Made by a program: the position numbers and the translations under genes. Under the pieces are notes generated by a model that saw nothing but the letters and a program-made list of their open reading frames with translations, was not told where the DNA came from and did no database searches. DNA of 64,000 nucleotides. Origin: Pseudoalteromonas luteoviolacea. Its GTDB lineage: Bacteria > Pseudomonadota > Gammaproteobacteria > Enterobacterales > Alteromonadaceae. The first letter of the stretch is position 1, and each line of letters opens with the position of its first letter. The DNA lies in assembly GCF_021654285.1 (NCBI RefSeq), contig NZ_JAKFZS010000006.1:62001-126000 (forward strand), written 5' to 3'. Positions 17,852 through 27,383 of the stretch are shown here, in pieces.

Positions 17852-18102
17852 GGTATGGGTAACTTACTAAATTAAACAGGTTTAAAATTTGCGCAATGGT
17901 AGCATTGTCCTTTTTAAAATAATCTAGTATTTATTCAGTATATTTAAACAAAAAAATGTAATGGAACGTGCTTGTTATGTTGAGTAAGTGTTTAGTGTGT
18001 ATTTGATGCGTAAAAAAGTAACGATACCAACAATGCACTGATAATAAAAAATCATTAAAAGCTAAATATAGTCTTAAGTTGTTGCAATTCAGTGATGCTC
18101 GG

Positions 18103-18120
18103 TGGGGCCGAGAGGCCCCA
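18103..18120. terminator. Perfect 7-bp GC hairpin
   Basis: TGGGGCC - GAGA - GGCCCCA, 12 bp past the stop of the minus-strand amidohydrolase gene. It is stable but without a T-run on the minus strand. Probably the 3' end of that transcript. Confidence 0.55.
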
Positions 18121-18132
18121 ATTTTACTCAAT

Positions 18133-19872
18133 TTAGCGTTGGTAGACGATTTCTCCATCCAACAATGTCATCGTGACCTGCGTATTTGCGATTTCTTTGA
18201 CTGTGCTTTCGAATAGGTTGTTATCTAGCACGACTAAATCAGCCAGTTTGCCTACTTCTATACTGCCAACCAAGTGATCTTGTTGCATCGCATAAGCACT
18301 ATTTAGTGTGTAGGCTTCGAGTGCTTGTGCGAGCGTGATAGCTTGCGGTGTTCTTGATATCGCATTACTGATACCGATAAATGGGTTGAATGGGCTGACA
18401 TTCCAGTCACTGGACAGCGTTAAGGTTGCGTTGTTTTCAACTAAGCTTTTGATTGGAACCAAGTCTTGGCTGCGTTCTACACCTAAAAGAGGAATATTTT
18501 CAGGCCAGTGACCTGGGTCAGTAAAGTCGCCTGCGACTTGTGCATCTGCTATCACGCCGAGTTTAGCAAAGCGCGCATAGTCAGCTGGGTCAACCACTTC
18601 TAGGTGCGTCAATCTGTGGCGAGACTGACCCGATGAGGCATTTTCAATGGCATTAAGCGCTTCGTGGATCCCTCTATCACCAATAGCATGAATATTAAAA
18701 TCGAATCCTGTTGGTTCCAACGCTTTTATGTATTTTTCAAGACGTGCTTGAGTAAAGTAGTTGAGGCCATTGTTACCATCGAGTTCAAGCCAATTTTGGT
18801 GATACGGCTCATGCATCGCAGCGGTCGTGTTAACTAATATACCATCTACATAAAACTTGACTTGATTTACTTTTAACAAGCTATTTGGATCTGCTTGATA
18901 AAGGGATTTTAGTTTACTTAGCTGGGCAGCATCGTTCATTTGTGGGTAAGCCCACAGACCTAAATGCGCTCTGAGTGTTAGCTTATCTTCGTTGGCAATT
19001 TTCAGCCAAGTTTCCAAGTGTCCGCGCTGCCAGTAGGTTCTCGCATCACTGATTGAGGTGATCCCTGCTTTGTTTAGCGCAGGCATGGTATATTCTATAA
19101 GTCCTAAATAATCGTTTTGTTGTGTATTGGTCAGGGAGCGCATAGCCAGCTCCATAACTTGGTTACCAGCATTATCGTAAAGGATCCCATCAAGGTTGCC
19201 TTGCTCATCTTTGCCAATAACACCGCCAATGGGGTCTAGGCTATTTCTGTGGATCCCCGCTAATTCCATTGCTTTATTATTGAGCCACATTGAATGAGAT
19301 GTTTGCTCCATAATGATAACTGGGCGGTCGGGTACTGCCTCATCTAATACATCAATAGGACTGTCTTGCATTTCGAGTAAAGTGCCAATTGAGTGCCCAT
19401 AGCCAATCAACCATTGGGCATTTGGATTTTGAAATGCGGCGTCTGCAACAAGGTCGATATAAGTATCGGTAGACTCGGATTCAGGAATGGTAAATTGAGT
19501 GGCATCAGATCCAGACTCTAATGGGTGCATGTGTACATCATGAAAGCCTGGCATCATCATCTTGCCTTTAAGGTCAATAACTTGGGTATTTTCACCAATA
19601 TGTTGCTGCACTTGCTCTGTGGTGCCGACAAATATAATTTTATTGTCTTTGATTGCAACCGCTTGCGCCCAAGGTTTGTCCTCATTCACTGTATATATGT
19701 CACCATTTACAAACACCATGGTTGATTTGTCTTGTTGAGTTTGACTAGGTGTTGTCTCTGGCGTATTGCTCTTAACGGAATTATTAGCCGTAGGGCTTGA
19801 ATCTGAGTTACAGCCAGACATACAAAGGCCAGCTACAATTAAAGGAATTAAAGACATATTTGTGACTCTCAT
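18133..19872 (-). CDS. Lipoprotein amidohydrolase (YtcJ-like, Amidohydro_3)
   Basis: 579 residues. A lipoprotein signal with lipobox LCMSGC (Cys21) puts it in a membrane facing the periplasm. The metal-dependent TIM-barrel motifs are present: MPGFHDVHMHP with H114-x-H116, FNIHAIGDRG, HRLTHLEVV and LSSDWNVSPFNPF, as in the YtcJ/exoenzyme-like amidohydrolase subgroup. The substrate is unknown. AGGAG lies 6-7 bases before ATG 19872. The gene is divergent from the response-regulator/kinase pair with 71 bp between starts, which may link its expression to that system, although nothing in sequence proves it. Confidence 0.85.
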   Translation of the reverse strand: MRVTNMSLIPLIVAGLCMSGCNSDSSPTANNSVKSNTPETTPSQTQQDKSTMVFVNGDIYTVNEDKPWAQAVAIKDNKIIFVGTTEQVQQHIGENTQVIDLKGKMMMPGFHDVHMHPLESGSDATQFTIPESESTDTYIDLVADAAFQNPNAQWLIGYGHSIGTLLEMQDSPIDVLDEAVPDRPVIIMEQTSHSMWLNNKAMELAGIHRNSLDPIGGVIGKDEQGNLDGILYDNAGNQVMELAMRSLTNTQQNDYLGLIEYTMPALNKAGITSISDARTYWQRGHLETWLKIANEDKLTLRAHLGLWAYPQMNDAAQLSKLKSLYQADPNSLLKVNQVKFYVDGILVNTTAAMHEPYHQNWLELDGNNGLNYFTQARLEKYIKALEPTGFDFNIHAIGDRGIHEALNAIENASSGQSRHRLTHLEVVDPADYARFAKLGVIADAQVAGDFTDPGHWPENIPLLGVERSQDLVPIKSLVENNATLTLSSDWNVSPFNPFIGISNAISRTPQAITLAQALEAYTLNSAYAMQQDHLVGSIEVGKLADLVVLDNNLFESTVKEIANTQVTMTLLDGEIVYQR

Positions 19873-19943
19873 GGTTGACTCCTGTTAGTTGGCGCTACAA
19901 TATCAATGGCATGGTAACCACAAGGTAACAGTGTAGAGGTTTT

Positions 19944-20627
19944 ATGCTTGTTTTTCTGGTTGAAGATGATAGAGCTTTAGCTGCACAATTAATCGACTTT
20001 TTGCAATTCGAAGGCATTGAAGTGGATTATGCCACTTCGGTCTCAAGTGCAAAAGAAATAGCGGCACAAACGCAAAAATATACCCACTATGATGCGGTGA
20101 TCTTGGATATGGACCTGCCAGATGGGAGCGGGCTGAATTTATTGTCTGAACATATTCTTGGCCAAGGTGTGCCTGTGTTGTTTTGCACTGCAGCGACATC
20201 ACTTGAAGATAAGCTGGCTGCTTTTTCAGCAGGCGCACTTGATTACATGACCAAACCATTTGCGCTACCAGAGTTGGCAATTAGGCTTAAAATCCTGGCC
20301 CAAAAGCAGGTCACGCAAACAACCTCGATATTTGAACTAGATAGTTTGTTTATTGATTTTTCATTGAAAATAGCAAAGCGAGGAGAGCGAGCTTTGGTAC
20401 TGTCTCCTCAGCAATGGCAACTAGTATCTCTGCTTGCCAAGCAAAGTCCAGAGCCTGTGAGCAAAGATCAGATCTTAGCTCAAATATGGCCAGATCAAGA
20501 CGTCAACAATAATATGTATAAGTCATTACTTACCCGGTTACGTCGTAATATATCGAAAGCGGCTGAATTAGAGCTGATCCATACTATAAAAAGTCAAGGT
20601 GTGGTCTTAAGGTGCAATGATGAATAA
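19944..20627 (+). CDS. OmpR-type response regulator
   Basis: 227 residues: a receiver domain with acidic pair D8/D9, phospho-acceptor D55 in YDAVILDMDLPDG and the conserved Lys in MTKPFALPEL, then a winged-helix DNA-binding domain (about 130-225, 'LVLSPQQWQLVSLLAKQSPEPVSKDQIL'). Its last 11 bp overlap the histidine-kinase gene, which indicates translational coupling. The target genes are unknown; the divergent amidohydrolase is the nearest candidate. Confidence 0.92.
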   Translation: MLVFLVEDDRALAAQLIDFLQFEGIEVDYATSVSSAKEIAAQTQKYTHYDAVILDMDLPDGSGLNLLSEHILGQGVPVLFCTAATSLEDKLAAFSAGALDYMTKPFALPELAIRLKILAQKQVTQTTSIFELDSLFIDFSLKIAKRGERALVLSPQQWQLVSLLAKQSPEPVSKDQILAQIWPDQDVNNNMYKSLLTRLRRNISKAAELELIHTIKSQGVVLRCNDE

Positions 20628-21798
20628 GCCCCAAAGCTTTGGACGTTATTTTATCCTTAGGGTAGGTGCATTCTTTCTGGTTTTTATTGTAATTTGGATC
20701 CAAGTAGCGACTTGGGTCTATCATTTTGCATGGGATGACACAACAGAGCATTATCTCTATCAAGATTTAGCATTGGCGCACAGTGGACAGCTTACACTGC
20801 CTCTGATGACACAGGAGAAGTTCATCGGCTTTTTAGATGATATGCCACTCGAATACCAAGCTGTTTTGAATATTGACGATATTGAATTTGAGCATACGTT
20901 TTTATTGTCATCAGTTAATGGTGATATGTATGTCCTCAAAAGTGAAGATACTGAGGGCCGCTCATTATTTATTATTCACTTTTTTTCTCACCAAGACTCA
21001 CCAAGTTTAGTGCCAATCTTCATCGTCTTGAGTAGCTTCATGCTAATTCCTTTAGGGTTATTAGTCTGGCGGGTTTGGCGAGCTATGAGTCGTGATTTAA
21101 ATAGAGTTACGCGCAGCTTAGAGACAGATGAAGTGCCGAGTGCGCGTTTTATTGAAATGTCCGAACTACAGTCAACGGTAAAAATGGCACGTTTTGCACA
21201 GCGACATGCGCAAAAGCAAGAACGTTTGTTTTCGGCATTTTTGAGCCATGAAGTGAGAACACCATTGACTCACATTCATCACAGTATGAGCCGGTTACAG
21301 CAAATTGACGAAATACCTTTGGCAGCGTTAGACGTGCTTGATGAACTGGAAAGTGGGCAACAGGCTCTGACTGACATTGCTGATGCAGTCCTACTATTGA
21401 GTCAACCTAATAAAGCAAAGCTTGAACGCCACGCCTTGCAGCCTTTGTTAATGAGGTGGCAAACAAAATGGCGTGAACACGGCCTGAGTATAGAGCTTGA
21501 GGATGATCACCTAGTGGGAAAGCAGGCTATTGAGCCTAAATTGTTTGAGTTGTTTTTAATACAAGTGGCGAAAAACGCATTGCAACATGGTGATGGTGCG
21601 CTGCGATTAAGGTGTGATGAAGGTGGACTGGTTTTTGACAATACCATTAAAGCAGAGCCGACACACTCAGGACATGGTCTTGGTAGTCAAATGATGTCGC
21701 AGGTCTGTGATTGCTTCGGATGGACACTAAACGTGCACATTGATAGTAAATATACGCTCAGCATTAATTGGGAACCGACTAACACCGAGCTTGGTTGA
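20617..21798 (+). CDS. Sensor histidine kinase
   Basis: 393 residues. TM1 is about 12-34 and TM2 about 128-152, enclosing a short (about 95-residue) periplasmic sensor. The H-box is FSAFLSHEVRTPLTHIHH. The ATPase domain is compact: N-box 'QVAKNALQHGDG', a weak G1 ('LVFDNTI') and a clear G2 (GHGLGSQMM). It is the partner of the upstream response regulator (11-bp overlap). The signal is not identifiable. Confidence 0.9.
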   Translation: MMNKPQSFGRYFILRVGAFFLVFIVIWIQVATWVYHFAWDDTTEHYLYQDLALAHSGQLTLPLMTQEKFIGFLDDMPLEYQAVLNIDDIEFEHTFLLSSVNGDMYVLKSEDTEGRSLFIIHFFSHQDSPSLVPIFIVLSSFMLIPLGLLVWRVWRAMSRDLNRVTRSLETDEVPSARFIEMSELQSTVKMARFAQRHAQKQERLFSAFLSHEVRTPLTHIHHSMSRLQQIDEIPLAALDVLDELESGQQALTDIADAVLLLSQPNKAKLERHALQPLLMRWQTKWREHGLSIELEDDHLVGKQAIEPKLFELFLIQVAKNALQHGDGALRLRCDEGGLVFDNTIKAEPTHSGHGLGSQMMSQVCDCFGWTLNVHIDSKYTLSINWEPTNTELG

Positions 21799-21860
21799 TA
21801 CATTCAGCTCGTTTCTATGCGTGAGTTAATATCAATGGTAAGTGCATTGCCATTGGCTGT

Positions 21861-22319
21861 TTATTCAACCCTGATACGTGTATTTACAGAGTTTGCAATG
21901 AAACACGAATCATGGGCTTGATGATGCAGTTCAGAGATAGTTTTTTCATCAATATAGCTTGTGTGATGCCATGTGATTTGAGGCTTGAGTATCACGTCTG
22001 TGATCGCTGCTTTTCCGTGTGTATTTTTACCCATTACCCCTGAGGCATTATCAGTATAGGATTCAATAATTAACCCTGATTGTGCTGCGAAATGAAGAAA
22101 AAATAGCATATGACAACTGGATAGTGATGCAACATACGCTTCTTCTGGATCCACATTGTTTGGCTCTGAGTATGGCAAAGGTACAACCGAAGGGGAAGAT
22201 GATGCAGCGATTTCAATGCCACCATCAAAACGCCAAGTATGTGCTCGATTATATTTTGCATCAATAAACGCTTCATTTGGTTGACGATGCCAAGAAACAA
22301 TTGCTGTATGAATAGACAT
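21861..22319 (-). CDS. OsmC-family peroxide reductase
   Basis: 152 residues. The two expected redox cysteines are present: C69 in SLSSCHML and C139 in AHDSCFIANSV, with 'DPEEAYVASLSSCH' as the family signature. Family role: thiol-dependent reduction of organic peroxides in the cytoplasm. It is divergent from a LysR-type regulator with 134 bp between starts, the classic layout for a LysR target, so this regulator probably controls it. Confidence 0.87.
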   Translation of the reverse strand: MSIHTAIVSWHRQPNEAFIDAKYNRAHTWRFDGGIEIAASSSPSVVPLPYSEPNNVDPEEAYVASLSSCHMLFFLHFAAQSGLIIESYTDNASGVMGKNTHGKAAITDVILKPQITWHHTSYIDEKTISELHHQAHDSCFIANSVNTRIRVE

Positions 22320-22453
22320 AGGTATCCTCTGAATTTAAATTGCACACTGGCTTAGTCCCGTGTGATTACTAAATACGTGCTGATTATTATGAAATTGACA
22401 GCTGACATATAGAAGCGATAATAACTCAAAGTGACTTGAGGTATTCTCACATC

Positions 22454-23383
22454 ATGAGTAATTTAAATCTCTCATTGACCGCACTGCATACTTTTTCAGT
22501 GGTTGCAAAAGAACTTAATTTTACGGCTGCAGCAGGTATTTTGCATATTTCTCCTAGTGCAGTTAGCCATCAAATGAAGTTGCTCGAATCTCAGTTAGGT
22601 ATGAGCTTGTTTCATCGCAAATCAAAAGGTGTGACCTTAACGCCAGAAGCTGTGCGCCTTTATGAGTATGTGAGTAAAGGGTTTAATGTGCTAGAGCATG
22701 GGGTGATTGCTGCTCGTCGTTCGATTCAAGTTGAGCGAATTGTGCTGGCAGTGATCCCGTCGTTACTGGAGCACTGGTTAATTCCTAAGTTGGGAGAGTT
22801 CTACCAATGCTATCCCCATATCGAGCTGAACTTAATTGCACAAGATCAGCTCATTGACTTTAATCGTCACCATGTAGATGCGCATTTACATTTTGGTCAT
22901 GGGCAATATCAAGGACTCAGCTGTACACAGCTTGCACCTGAGTGGGTTTACCCTGTTTGTGCACCAAATTATTTAAAAGCGCTGGACGAAGGTGCTCCTT
23001 TGCTAAGTTACCAAGGCGGGATAGAAGACGCACCTGGTTGTATTAATTGGCAAACTTGGCTTGAACAGCACTCTGTTGACGGCATACCTAATCAAAGCAT
23101 TAGAATATTTAGTCATCTTGGTCATACATTGACTGCGGCTAAATATAGCCAAGGTATCGCACTAGGTTGGCACCACATTGCCAGTGAAATGTTGACACAA
23201 GGTGCACTCGTCAAATTACCCTATGAACCTATTTTAATGCCATTTTCATACTTTTTTGTCACGAGTCAAAACACAGGCAATCGTGAGGCATTAATGTGTT
23301 TACTTAACTGGCTTAAACTTAAATTCGTTGAATCATCAATGAAAAGTGAGTCAAATTGCTCCGAAATGAGCAAATCCTATTAA
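22454..23383 (+). CDS. LysR-type transcriptional regulator
   Basis: 309 residues from ATG 22454. The N-terminal winged helix reads LTALHTFSVVAKELNFTAAA then ISPSAVSHQMKLLESQLG, followed by the effector-binding domain with 'GIALGWHHIASEML' near 240, as in GcvA-like LysR members. The TTG six codons upstream is in frame but less likely as a start; GAGG at 22438-22441 could serve either, imperfectly. Divergent from osmC-like gene; probable regulator of it. Confidence 0.88.
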   Translation: MSNLNLSLTALHTFSVVAKELNFTAAAGILHISPSAVSHQMKLLESQLGMSLFHRKSKGVTLTPEAVRLYEYVSKGFNVLEHGVIAARRSIQVERIVLAVIPSLLEHWLIPKLGEFYQCYPHIELNLIAQDQLIDFNRHHVDAHLHFGHGQYQGLSCTQLAPEWVYPVCAPNYLKALDEGAPLLSYQGGIEDAPGCINWQTWLEQHSVDGIPNQSIRIFSHLGHTLTAAKYSQGIALGWHHIASEMLTQGALVKLPYEPILMPFSYFFVTSQNTGNREALMCLLNWLKLKFVESSMKSESNCSEMSKSY

Positions 23384-23675
23384 GATTAATCATGTGCCTT
23401 TTCAGTTACTATAATAGGGGTTGTAATTATTATATTAAATAATATCAATGGTTTGTGTTTTTATAATATGCTAAAAATTCAATTAAATTAATATTAAATA
23501 ATTCATTATTGCTTTTATATCGCCCAAAGATTGCAATTTGCCCTCAATGTATGGCTAAATTTAGTGTACAACTTTTAACAGTTTATGATGTCTAAGTAGT
23601 TTAGATTACAGCGTTAACTGTTGGATCAAGGAAGCGCAATTTATTTAAGGCCTGAATTAGAGGTGTAGGTATAAG
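23384..23675. other. AT-rich intergenic region, nothing recognised
   Basis: 292 bases, very AT-rich between 23410 and 23520. No small ORF with ribosome site and no T-tailed hairpin was found. Presumably the promoter region of the next gene. Confidence 0.4.
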
Positions 23676-24602
23676 ATGTCTCAAACAAAAAACAATATAG
23701 CATTAGGCGTTGCATCAGCGGCACTAGCGCTGGCGTTGTATTCTCATTTCTCAACTGAACCTAGCAACCAACTATTGCTTGCTGAAAAGCCACAATCTCA
23801 ACAGCAACATGTCCACTCTCAGGTGGACAGTGCTCACCTTGAGATGCATGACAATGAAAGCTACGAAGATATGGATAACAGTGCTTTAATCGCACGTATC
23901 GAATATTTAGAGGAGCGTCTATTAGATATTGAAAATCAAGCTTTCGGCACTGGTGCCTCGAATGACGCGATGGAAGAAACAATCCTTGCTGTGCTTGAAG
24001 AGAAAGAGCGTAAAGAAAGGCAAAAAAGAAGTGAAGATAATCCTGTTTATGGGTTTTACGAAGATTTGCCCAAAGACTATGACTTGAAATTAAAGACGGA
24101 TCCAGAGTATGCATCTCAAGTGAGTCAAGATTTAAGAGGTAAGGTGCTTGACCAAACTTTAACACCGCAAGAGCGCCTCTCTGCGATGGGACAATTACAA
24201 ATGAACATGTACATTCTTAATCGAACACAAGGCGAAATGTTTGATTATGAGACTGTAGATGCCGTCCTTGAAATTAGTAGAAATAGTGCTGACGACAAAC
24301 TCAAGGTACAAGCATTGGAAGTGGTTGCTCACTCACCTGTTGTGGACAGCCGTATCGCTAAGTCTTTACAAGATATTATTGAAAAAGAGCCTAATAAATA
24401 TATGAAAACAATGGCTGCGGAAGGTCTGATGGGCCAGTATTATCAAGCAGGTGAAAGCGATCCAGAAGTTAAGCAGCAGCTAGCAAACGATATTTTAGCA
24501 ATGTACGATAATGCAAGTAGCTCTGAAATTCAGGCGGTCATGCAGCGATTGATAAGAGACGATGAGTTACTGCAACAAATACGCAGAGATGCGGGTAGGT
24601 AA
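23676..24602 (+). CDS. Unknown membrane-anchored helical-repeat protein
   Basis: 308 residues. A short hydrophobic segment near the N-terminus (about 7-24, 'IALGVASAALALALYSHF') is an uncleaved anchor or signal. Then come a polar His/Gln stretch, a predicted coiled coil (about 70-115, 'ALIARIEYLEERLLDIENQ' and 'VLEEKERKERQKR') and a C-terminal alpha-rich region (about 150-305) with HEAT-like periodicity ('DDKLKVQALEVVAHS', 'NKYMKTMAAEGLMG', 'SSSEIQAVMQRLIRD'). I do not recognise the family. It precedes two small membrane-protein genes on the same strand. Confidence 0.75.
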   Translation: MSQTKNNIALGVASAALALALYSHFSTEPSNQLLLAEKPQSQQQHVHSQVDSAHLEMHDNESYEDMDNSALIARIEYLEERLLDIENQAFGTGASNDAMEETILAVLEEKERKERQKRSEDNPVYGFYEDLPKDYDLKLKTDPEYASQVSQDLRGKVLDQTLTPQERLSAMGQLQMNMYILNRTQGEMFDYETVDAVLEISRNSADDKLKVQALEVVAHSPVVDSRIAKSLQDIIEKEPNKYMKTMAAEGLMGQYYQAGESDPEVKQQLANDILAMYDNASSSEIQAVMQRLIRDDELLQQIRRDAGR

Positions 24603-24695
24603 TTGGATTTCAAACTCTACTATTTAGTGCCTTTACAAATATTCTGCTTCATAGCGTCACTGTGCGCTGTGAAGTAGTGACAGAAGGAGATGTGA

Positions 24696-24950
24696 ATGAG
24701 TTATTTTGCGGTGTTTTTTTGCGCAATTGTATGTTTTTTTTTGCTGTTGCCTTTTTACAAAAAAATGTATTCGGTTGTTAAAGATATGGATGATGAGTTT
24801 TCAGCCGGAATTAAAAAAGAAAGCGGATTTACGAATGGTGCCGAAGGCAACTTCTTTATTGCGAAATTTTACGTTATGTTACTGCCATTAGTATGTCATG
24901 TTATAGCGTCTTTTGTGCTTTATCTTGTCGCATCTAAGTTGTTTTTATAG
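24696..24950 (+). CDS. Small membrane protein, two predicted helices
   Basis: 84 residues with hydrophobic segments at about 2-20 and 57-82 around a charged central loop (YKKMYSVVKDMDDEFSAG). A strong AAGGAG stands 8 bases before ATG 24696. No family recognised. It is followed 8 bp later by another small membrane protein, so the two are probably co-transcribed. Confidence 0.65.
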   Translation: MSYFAVFFCAIVCFFLLLPFYKKMYSVVKDMDDEFSAGIKKESGFTNGAEGNFFIAKFYVMLLPLVCHVIASFVLYLVASKLFL

Positions 24951-24958
24951 CCTGCAAT

Positions 24959-25312
24959 ATGGTCAATTTTACGTTGAAATTGAACCATTTGAAATCTTGT
25001 TTGCTCAAGCAGGGCCTAAATAAAAAACAGCAAAGGTTTTTAATCGTTTTATTGGTGATCAGTGCGTTAATACCGTTTTATGCCATATTTACTGCATTTG
25101 GTAATCGTTTTCTAGAGTTAGCTTGGCAGTTTCGGCATTGGCTCGTTATTGGGCTGCTACAATTAGCTTGTTACATAGCACTTGCATTACATGTGATAAA
25201 GGGCTGTCAGGCGTATTATGTGACTGTTTGCTTTAGTATTATTTTATGCTTATCTCAGTTTATATTTACTATCTTGATGATAATCCTTGGTGCTTCGGAA
25301 CTAAGAATATAA
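24959..25312 (+). CDS. Small membrane protein, about three predicted helices
   Basis: 117 residues. A basic N-terminal 25 residues is followed by hydrophobic segments at about 27-46, 58-80 and 88-112. No ribosome site is obvious before ATG 24959, so translation may be coupled to the gene 8 bp upstream. No family recognised. Confidence 0.55.
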   Translation: MVNFTLKLNHLKSCLLKQGLNKKQQRFLIVLLVISALIPFYAIFTAFGNRFLELAWQFRHWLVIGLLQLACYIALALHVIKGCQAYYVTVCFSIILCLSQFIFTILMIILGASELRI

Positions 25313-25350
25313 ACAATAGCTTTACCCTAAGGGTTATGTCGCTGTTTAAA

Positions 25351-25635
25351 TTAACCTTGGTGTTTATCGATATGGCCGAGGTCACGGTTAGGATCTAATT
25401 TATCTCTCACGCGCCTTTTAAGTTCTTTCGCTTCTGGAAAGCCGCCATCTTCTACTCTGCACCAAATCAGTTCATCATCATAATAAACCTTGAATATGCC
25501 TTTACTTGCTGGTGAGAGCGACACTTCTTTAAGATCATCGCTAAAGGTTGATAATAGCTCTTGGGCTAGCCAACCACTTCGGAGCAACCATTGGCATAAT
25601 ACACAATAGTGTATGGTAATTTTGGGTTTGTGCAT
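25351..25635 (-). CDS. SelT/SelW/SelH (Rdx) family redox protein
   Basis: 94 residues, a thioredoxin-like SelW fold with C11-x2-C14 (HYCVLCQW) in place of the Cys-x-x-Sec of selenoproteins, then 'GIFKVYYDDELIW' and 'GGFPEAKELKRRVRD' matching the family's GxFEV and GFPE/KxLK segments. Cytoplasmic; the precise partner is unknown. The Cys form needs no SECIS element. Confidence 0.88.
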   Translation of the reverse strand: MHKPKITIHYCVLCQWLLRSGWLAQELLSTFSDDLKEVSLSPASKGIFKVYYDDELIWCRVEDGGFPEAKELKRRVRDKLDPNRDLGHIDKHQG

Positions 25636-25685
25636 GTGAGTATCACCGCCTTTTGAGTGTATATGTGTGTAAAAGCGAAGGGACT

Positions 25686-26582
25686 TTATTCACCTTCGCG
25701 TTGTGCATTTTGTACGAATTCAGAATAAATCGTGTCTTTGATTAGTCTATCTGGAGTGAAGGCGTAATAGTGTTGGTAGACGTTTTCAATGTTGCCAATA
25801 AATGTTACGTCATAGTGACGCTCTATCTCTTCTCTGATTGATAAAGGGGCTGGGAATATACCAAATCCTTGTTGACCGAGTGACTTCATTAATGCACTGT
25901 CGTCCACATGGCCTGCAACAGACATATTGATCCCGAGATCTTCCAGCCAGTATTGAATCGCGTTTGTCACCGGGCTCGCTTTAGCGGGCAGAATGATCGG
26001 CATATCTTTTAAGGTACTTGGGAAGTTTTTACTTAGTTTTGCGTAGTATGCAGAATTTCCGTACAGTCCAAGTTGGCTTTTACCAATTTCATGACAAAAT
26101 GCTTTAAAAGGTGTCGAGCTATCTAACGGTTTATCTGCGAGGACTAAATCAATCTTGTGTGTTGCCATTTGGGCTAATAGCTCAGATTGCTGTCCATCAA
26201 TGCAGTGTAAATTCGTAATACGCTCATGTTTGATCAGTGGAGATAACCACTTTGAAACGAGAGATTTAGGCAGAGCATCAGAGATCCCCACCTTTAATGT
26301 GCGATTTATATTATCAAGGTCACCTCGTGTCGTCTCTAGCCACTCTTCCGCGACACTGAACATATCATTGGCATATTGCTGGGTAAGCTGCCCATATTCT
26401 GTCAACCTTAATCCTCTACCTTCACGAACAAACAGCGGCTTGCCCAATCTTTGTTCTAAGCTTGTTATTTGTGCGCTGATGGTTTGTGGCGTGAGATGCA
26501 ATACTTTGCTAGCAGCAGCAATACTGCCTAGTTTACTGACTTGCCAAAAATAATAGAGGTGGTTGTAATTTATATTCATCAT
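25686..26582 (-). CDS. nhaR: LysR-type regulator of the NhaR kind
   Basis: 298 residues. The N-terminus (INYNHLYYFWQVSKLGSIAAA, LTPQTISAQITSLEQRLGKPLF, EGRGLRLTEYG) follows NhaR closely. NhaR activates nhaA in response to sodium in enterobacteria. No nhaA antiporter gene lies in the window; the gene is instead divergent from a HPF/RaiA-like gene with about 140 bp between starts. The target set therefore may differ here. Start ATG is 26582 or, one codon in, 26579. Confidence 0.82.
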   Translation of the reverse strand: MMNINYNHLYYFWQVSKLGSIAAASKVLHLTPQTISAQITSLEQRLGKPLFVREGRGLRLTEYGQLTQQYANDMFSVAEEWLETTRGDLDNINRTLKVGISDALPKSLVSKWLSPLIKHERITNLHCIDGQQSELLAQMATHKIDLVLADKPLDSSTPFKAFCHEIGKSQLGLYGNSAYYAKLSKNFPSTLKDMPIILPAKASPVTNAIQYWLEDLGINMSVAGHVDDSALMKSLGQQGFGIFPAPLSIREEIERHYDVTFIGNIENVYQHYYAFTPDRLIKDTIYSEFVQNAQREGE

Positions 26583-26722
26583 ACTTCGTAAATTTCGATG
26601 TCTAAATAAGATTTAATCAGCTTTTATCTTTGATTCCACCTTAGTAGATTTAACTTAACGGCGCAATCATTTATTTTACCAATATCGGTAATTAGCGCAT
26701 ATTTATGAGCGAGGTCAAAGAT

Positions 26723-27016
26723 ATGAAACTTAACTTAAGAATGACGGGTAAAGCGATAGGCAGTTCGGCGAAGGCGAAGGTATCCAAGATGGTCAGTGAG
26801 CAGCTAATTAAATACGTTACCAATATTCGTAAGGTTAAAGTTCATATCGATGATGTTCCCTCGAAATTACATGGCACGCTGACTCAGTGCAGTATTGAAG
26901 TACTTTTACCTGGTTTGCCTAGCATTCGCGTTAAAGCAAAGGGTAAAAGCTTAGCGCAGGCGATCAGCCGTGCAGTGAGCAATAGCGAAACGGTATTAAC
27001 TCAGAAGCTTTGTTAA
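26723..27016 (+). CDS. HPF/RaiA-family ribosome-associated protein
   Basis: 97 residues. The pattern LNLRMTGKAIGSS..., 'IRKVKVHIDDV', 'TQCSIEVLLPGLPSIRVKAKG' and 'LAQAISRAVSNSETVL' fits the beta-alpha fold of hibernation-promoting/RaiA proteins, which bind the 30S decoding region in stationary phase. It is the short type without a C-terminal dimerisation domain. I chose ATG 26723 (GAGG 8 bases before); the ATG at 26705 has no ribosome site. It is divergent from the nhaR-like gene. Confidence 0.75.
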   Translation: MKLNLRMTGKAIGSSAKAKVSKMVSEQLIKYVTNIRKVKVHIDDVPSKLHGTLTQCSIEVLLPGLPSIRVKAKGKSLAQAISRAVSNSETVLTQKLC

Positions 27017-27383
27017 CATTTAGAGTAAGGCTTCTTAGCTTTTAGTTGACCCCCTTGACTTTACTTGAATGGAATAGATTCCCAAGCACTTGCTGCGGCA
27101 TGGAAGCTGCACATTTTCTTCCCATCTCCTCTTCATTGATTGTTAAAACAACCTGTAAAAAATTTAATGTTGATTAAACTATGTTTGTGTTCATGTTAAT
27201 ATTGAGCGGCCATAACGCCTTCAAAATTAACACTGTGAAATGACTGTGTATAAGGCGTAATCGTTTTTAGGACAGCCTCATATTATTATTACTTTAATAA
27301 AATGTTTATTTTAAGTGACATTGCGAGGTTGGTTGTGTATTTTAATCAATGATAAGCAGTTACATAATGCTCAAGGAAGTAAC
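27017..27383. other. Intergenic region upstream of the second MacA-type gene
   Basis: 367 bases without a supported gene. A 7-bp inverted repeat (ACGCCTT 27215-27221, AAGGCGT 27252-27258) with a 30-base loop is the only structure noted. A longer reading frame reaching back to 27315 belongs to the adaptor gene frame but has no start signals. Promoter of the exporter operon presumably here. Confidence 0.4.

Noticed and set aside
17931..18158. 75-codon minus-strand frame past the amidohydrolase stop
   Set aside because: Low-complexity His/Tyr/Phe composition, runs over a terminator hairpin, no ribosome site; it is AT-rich noise.
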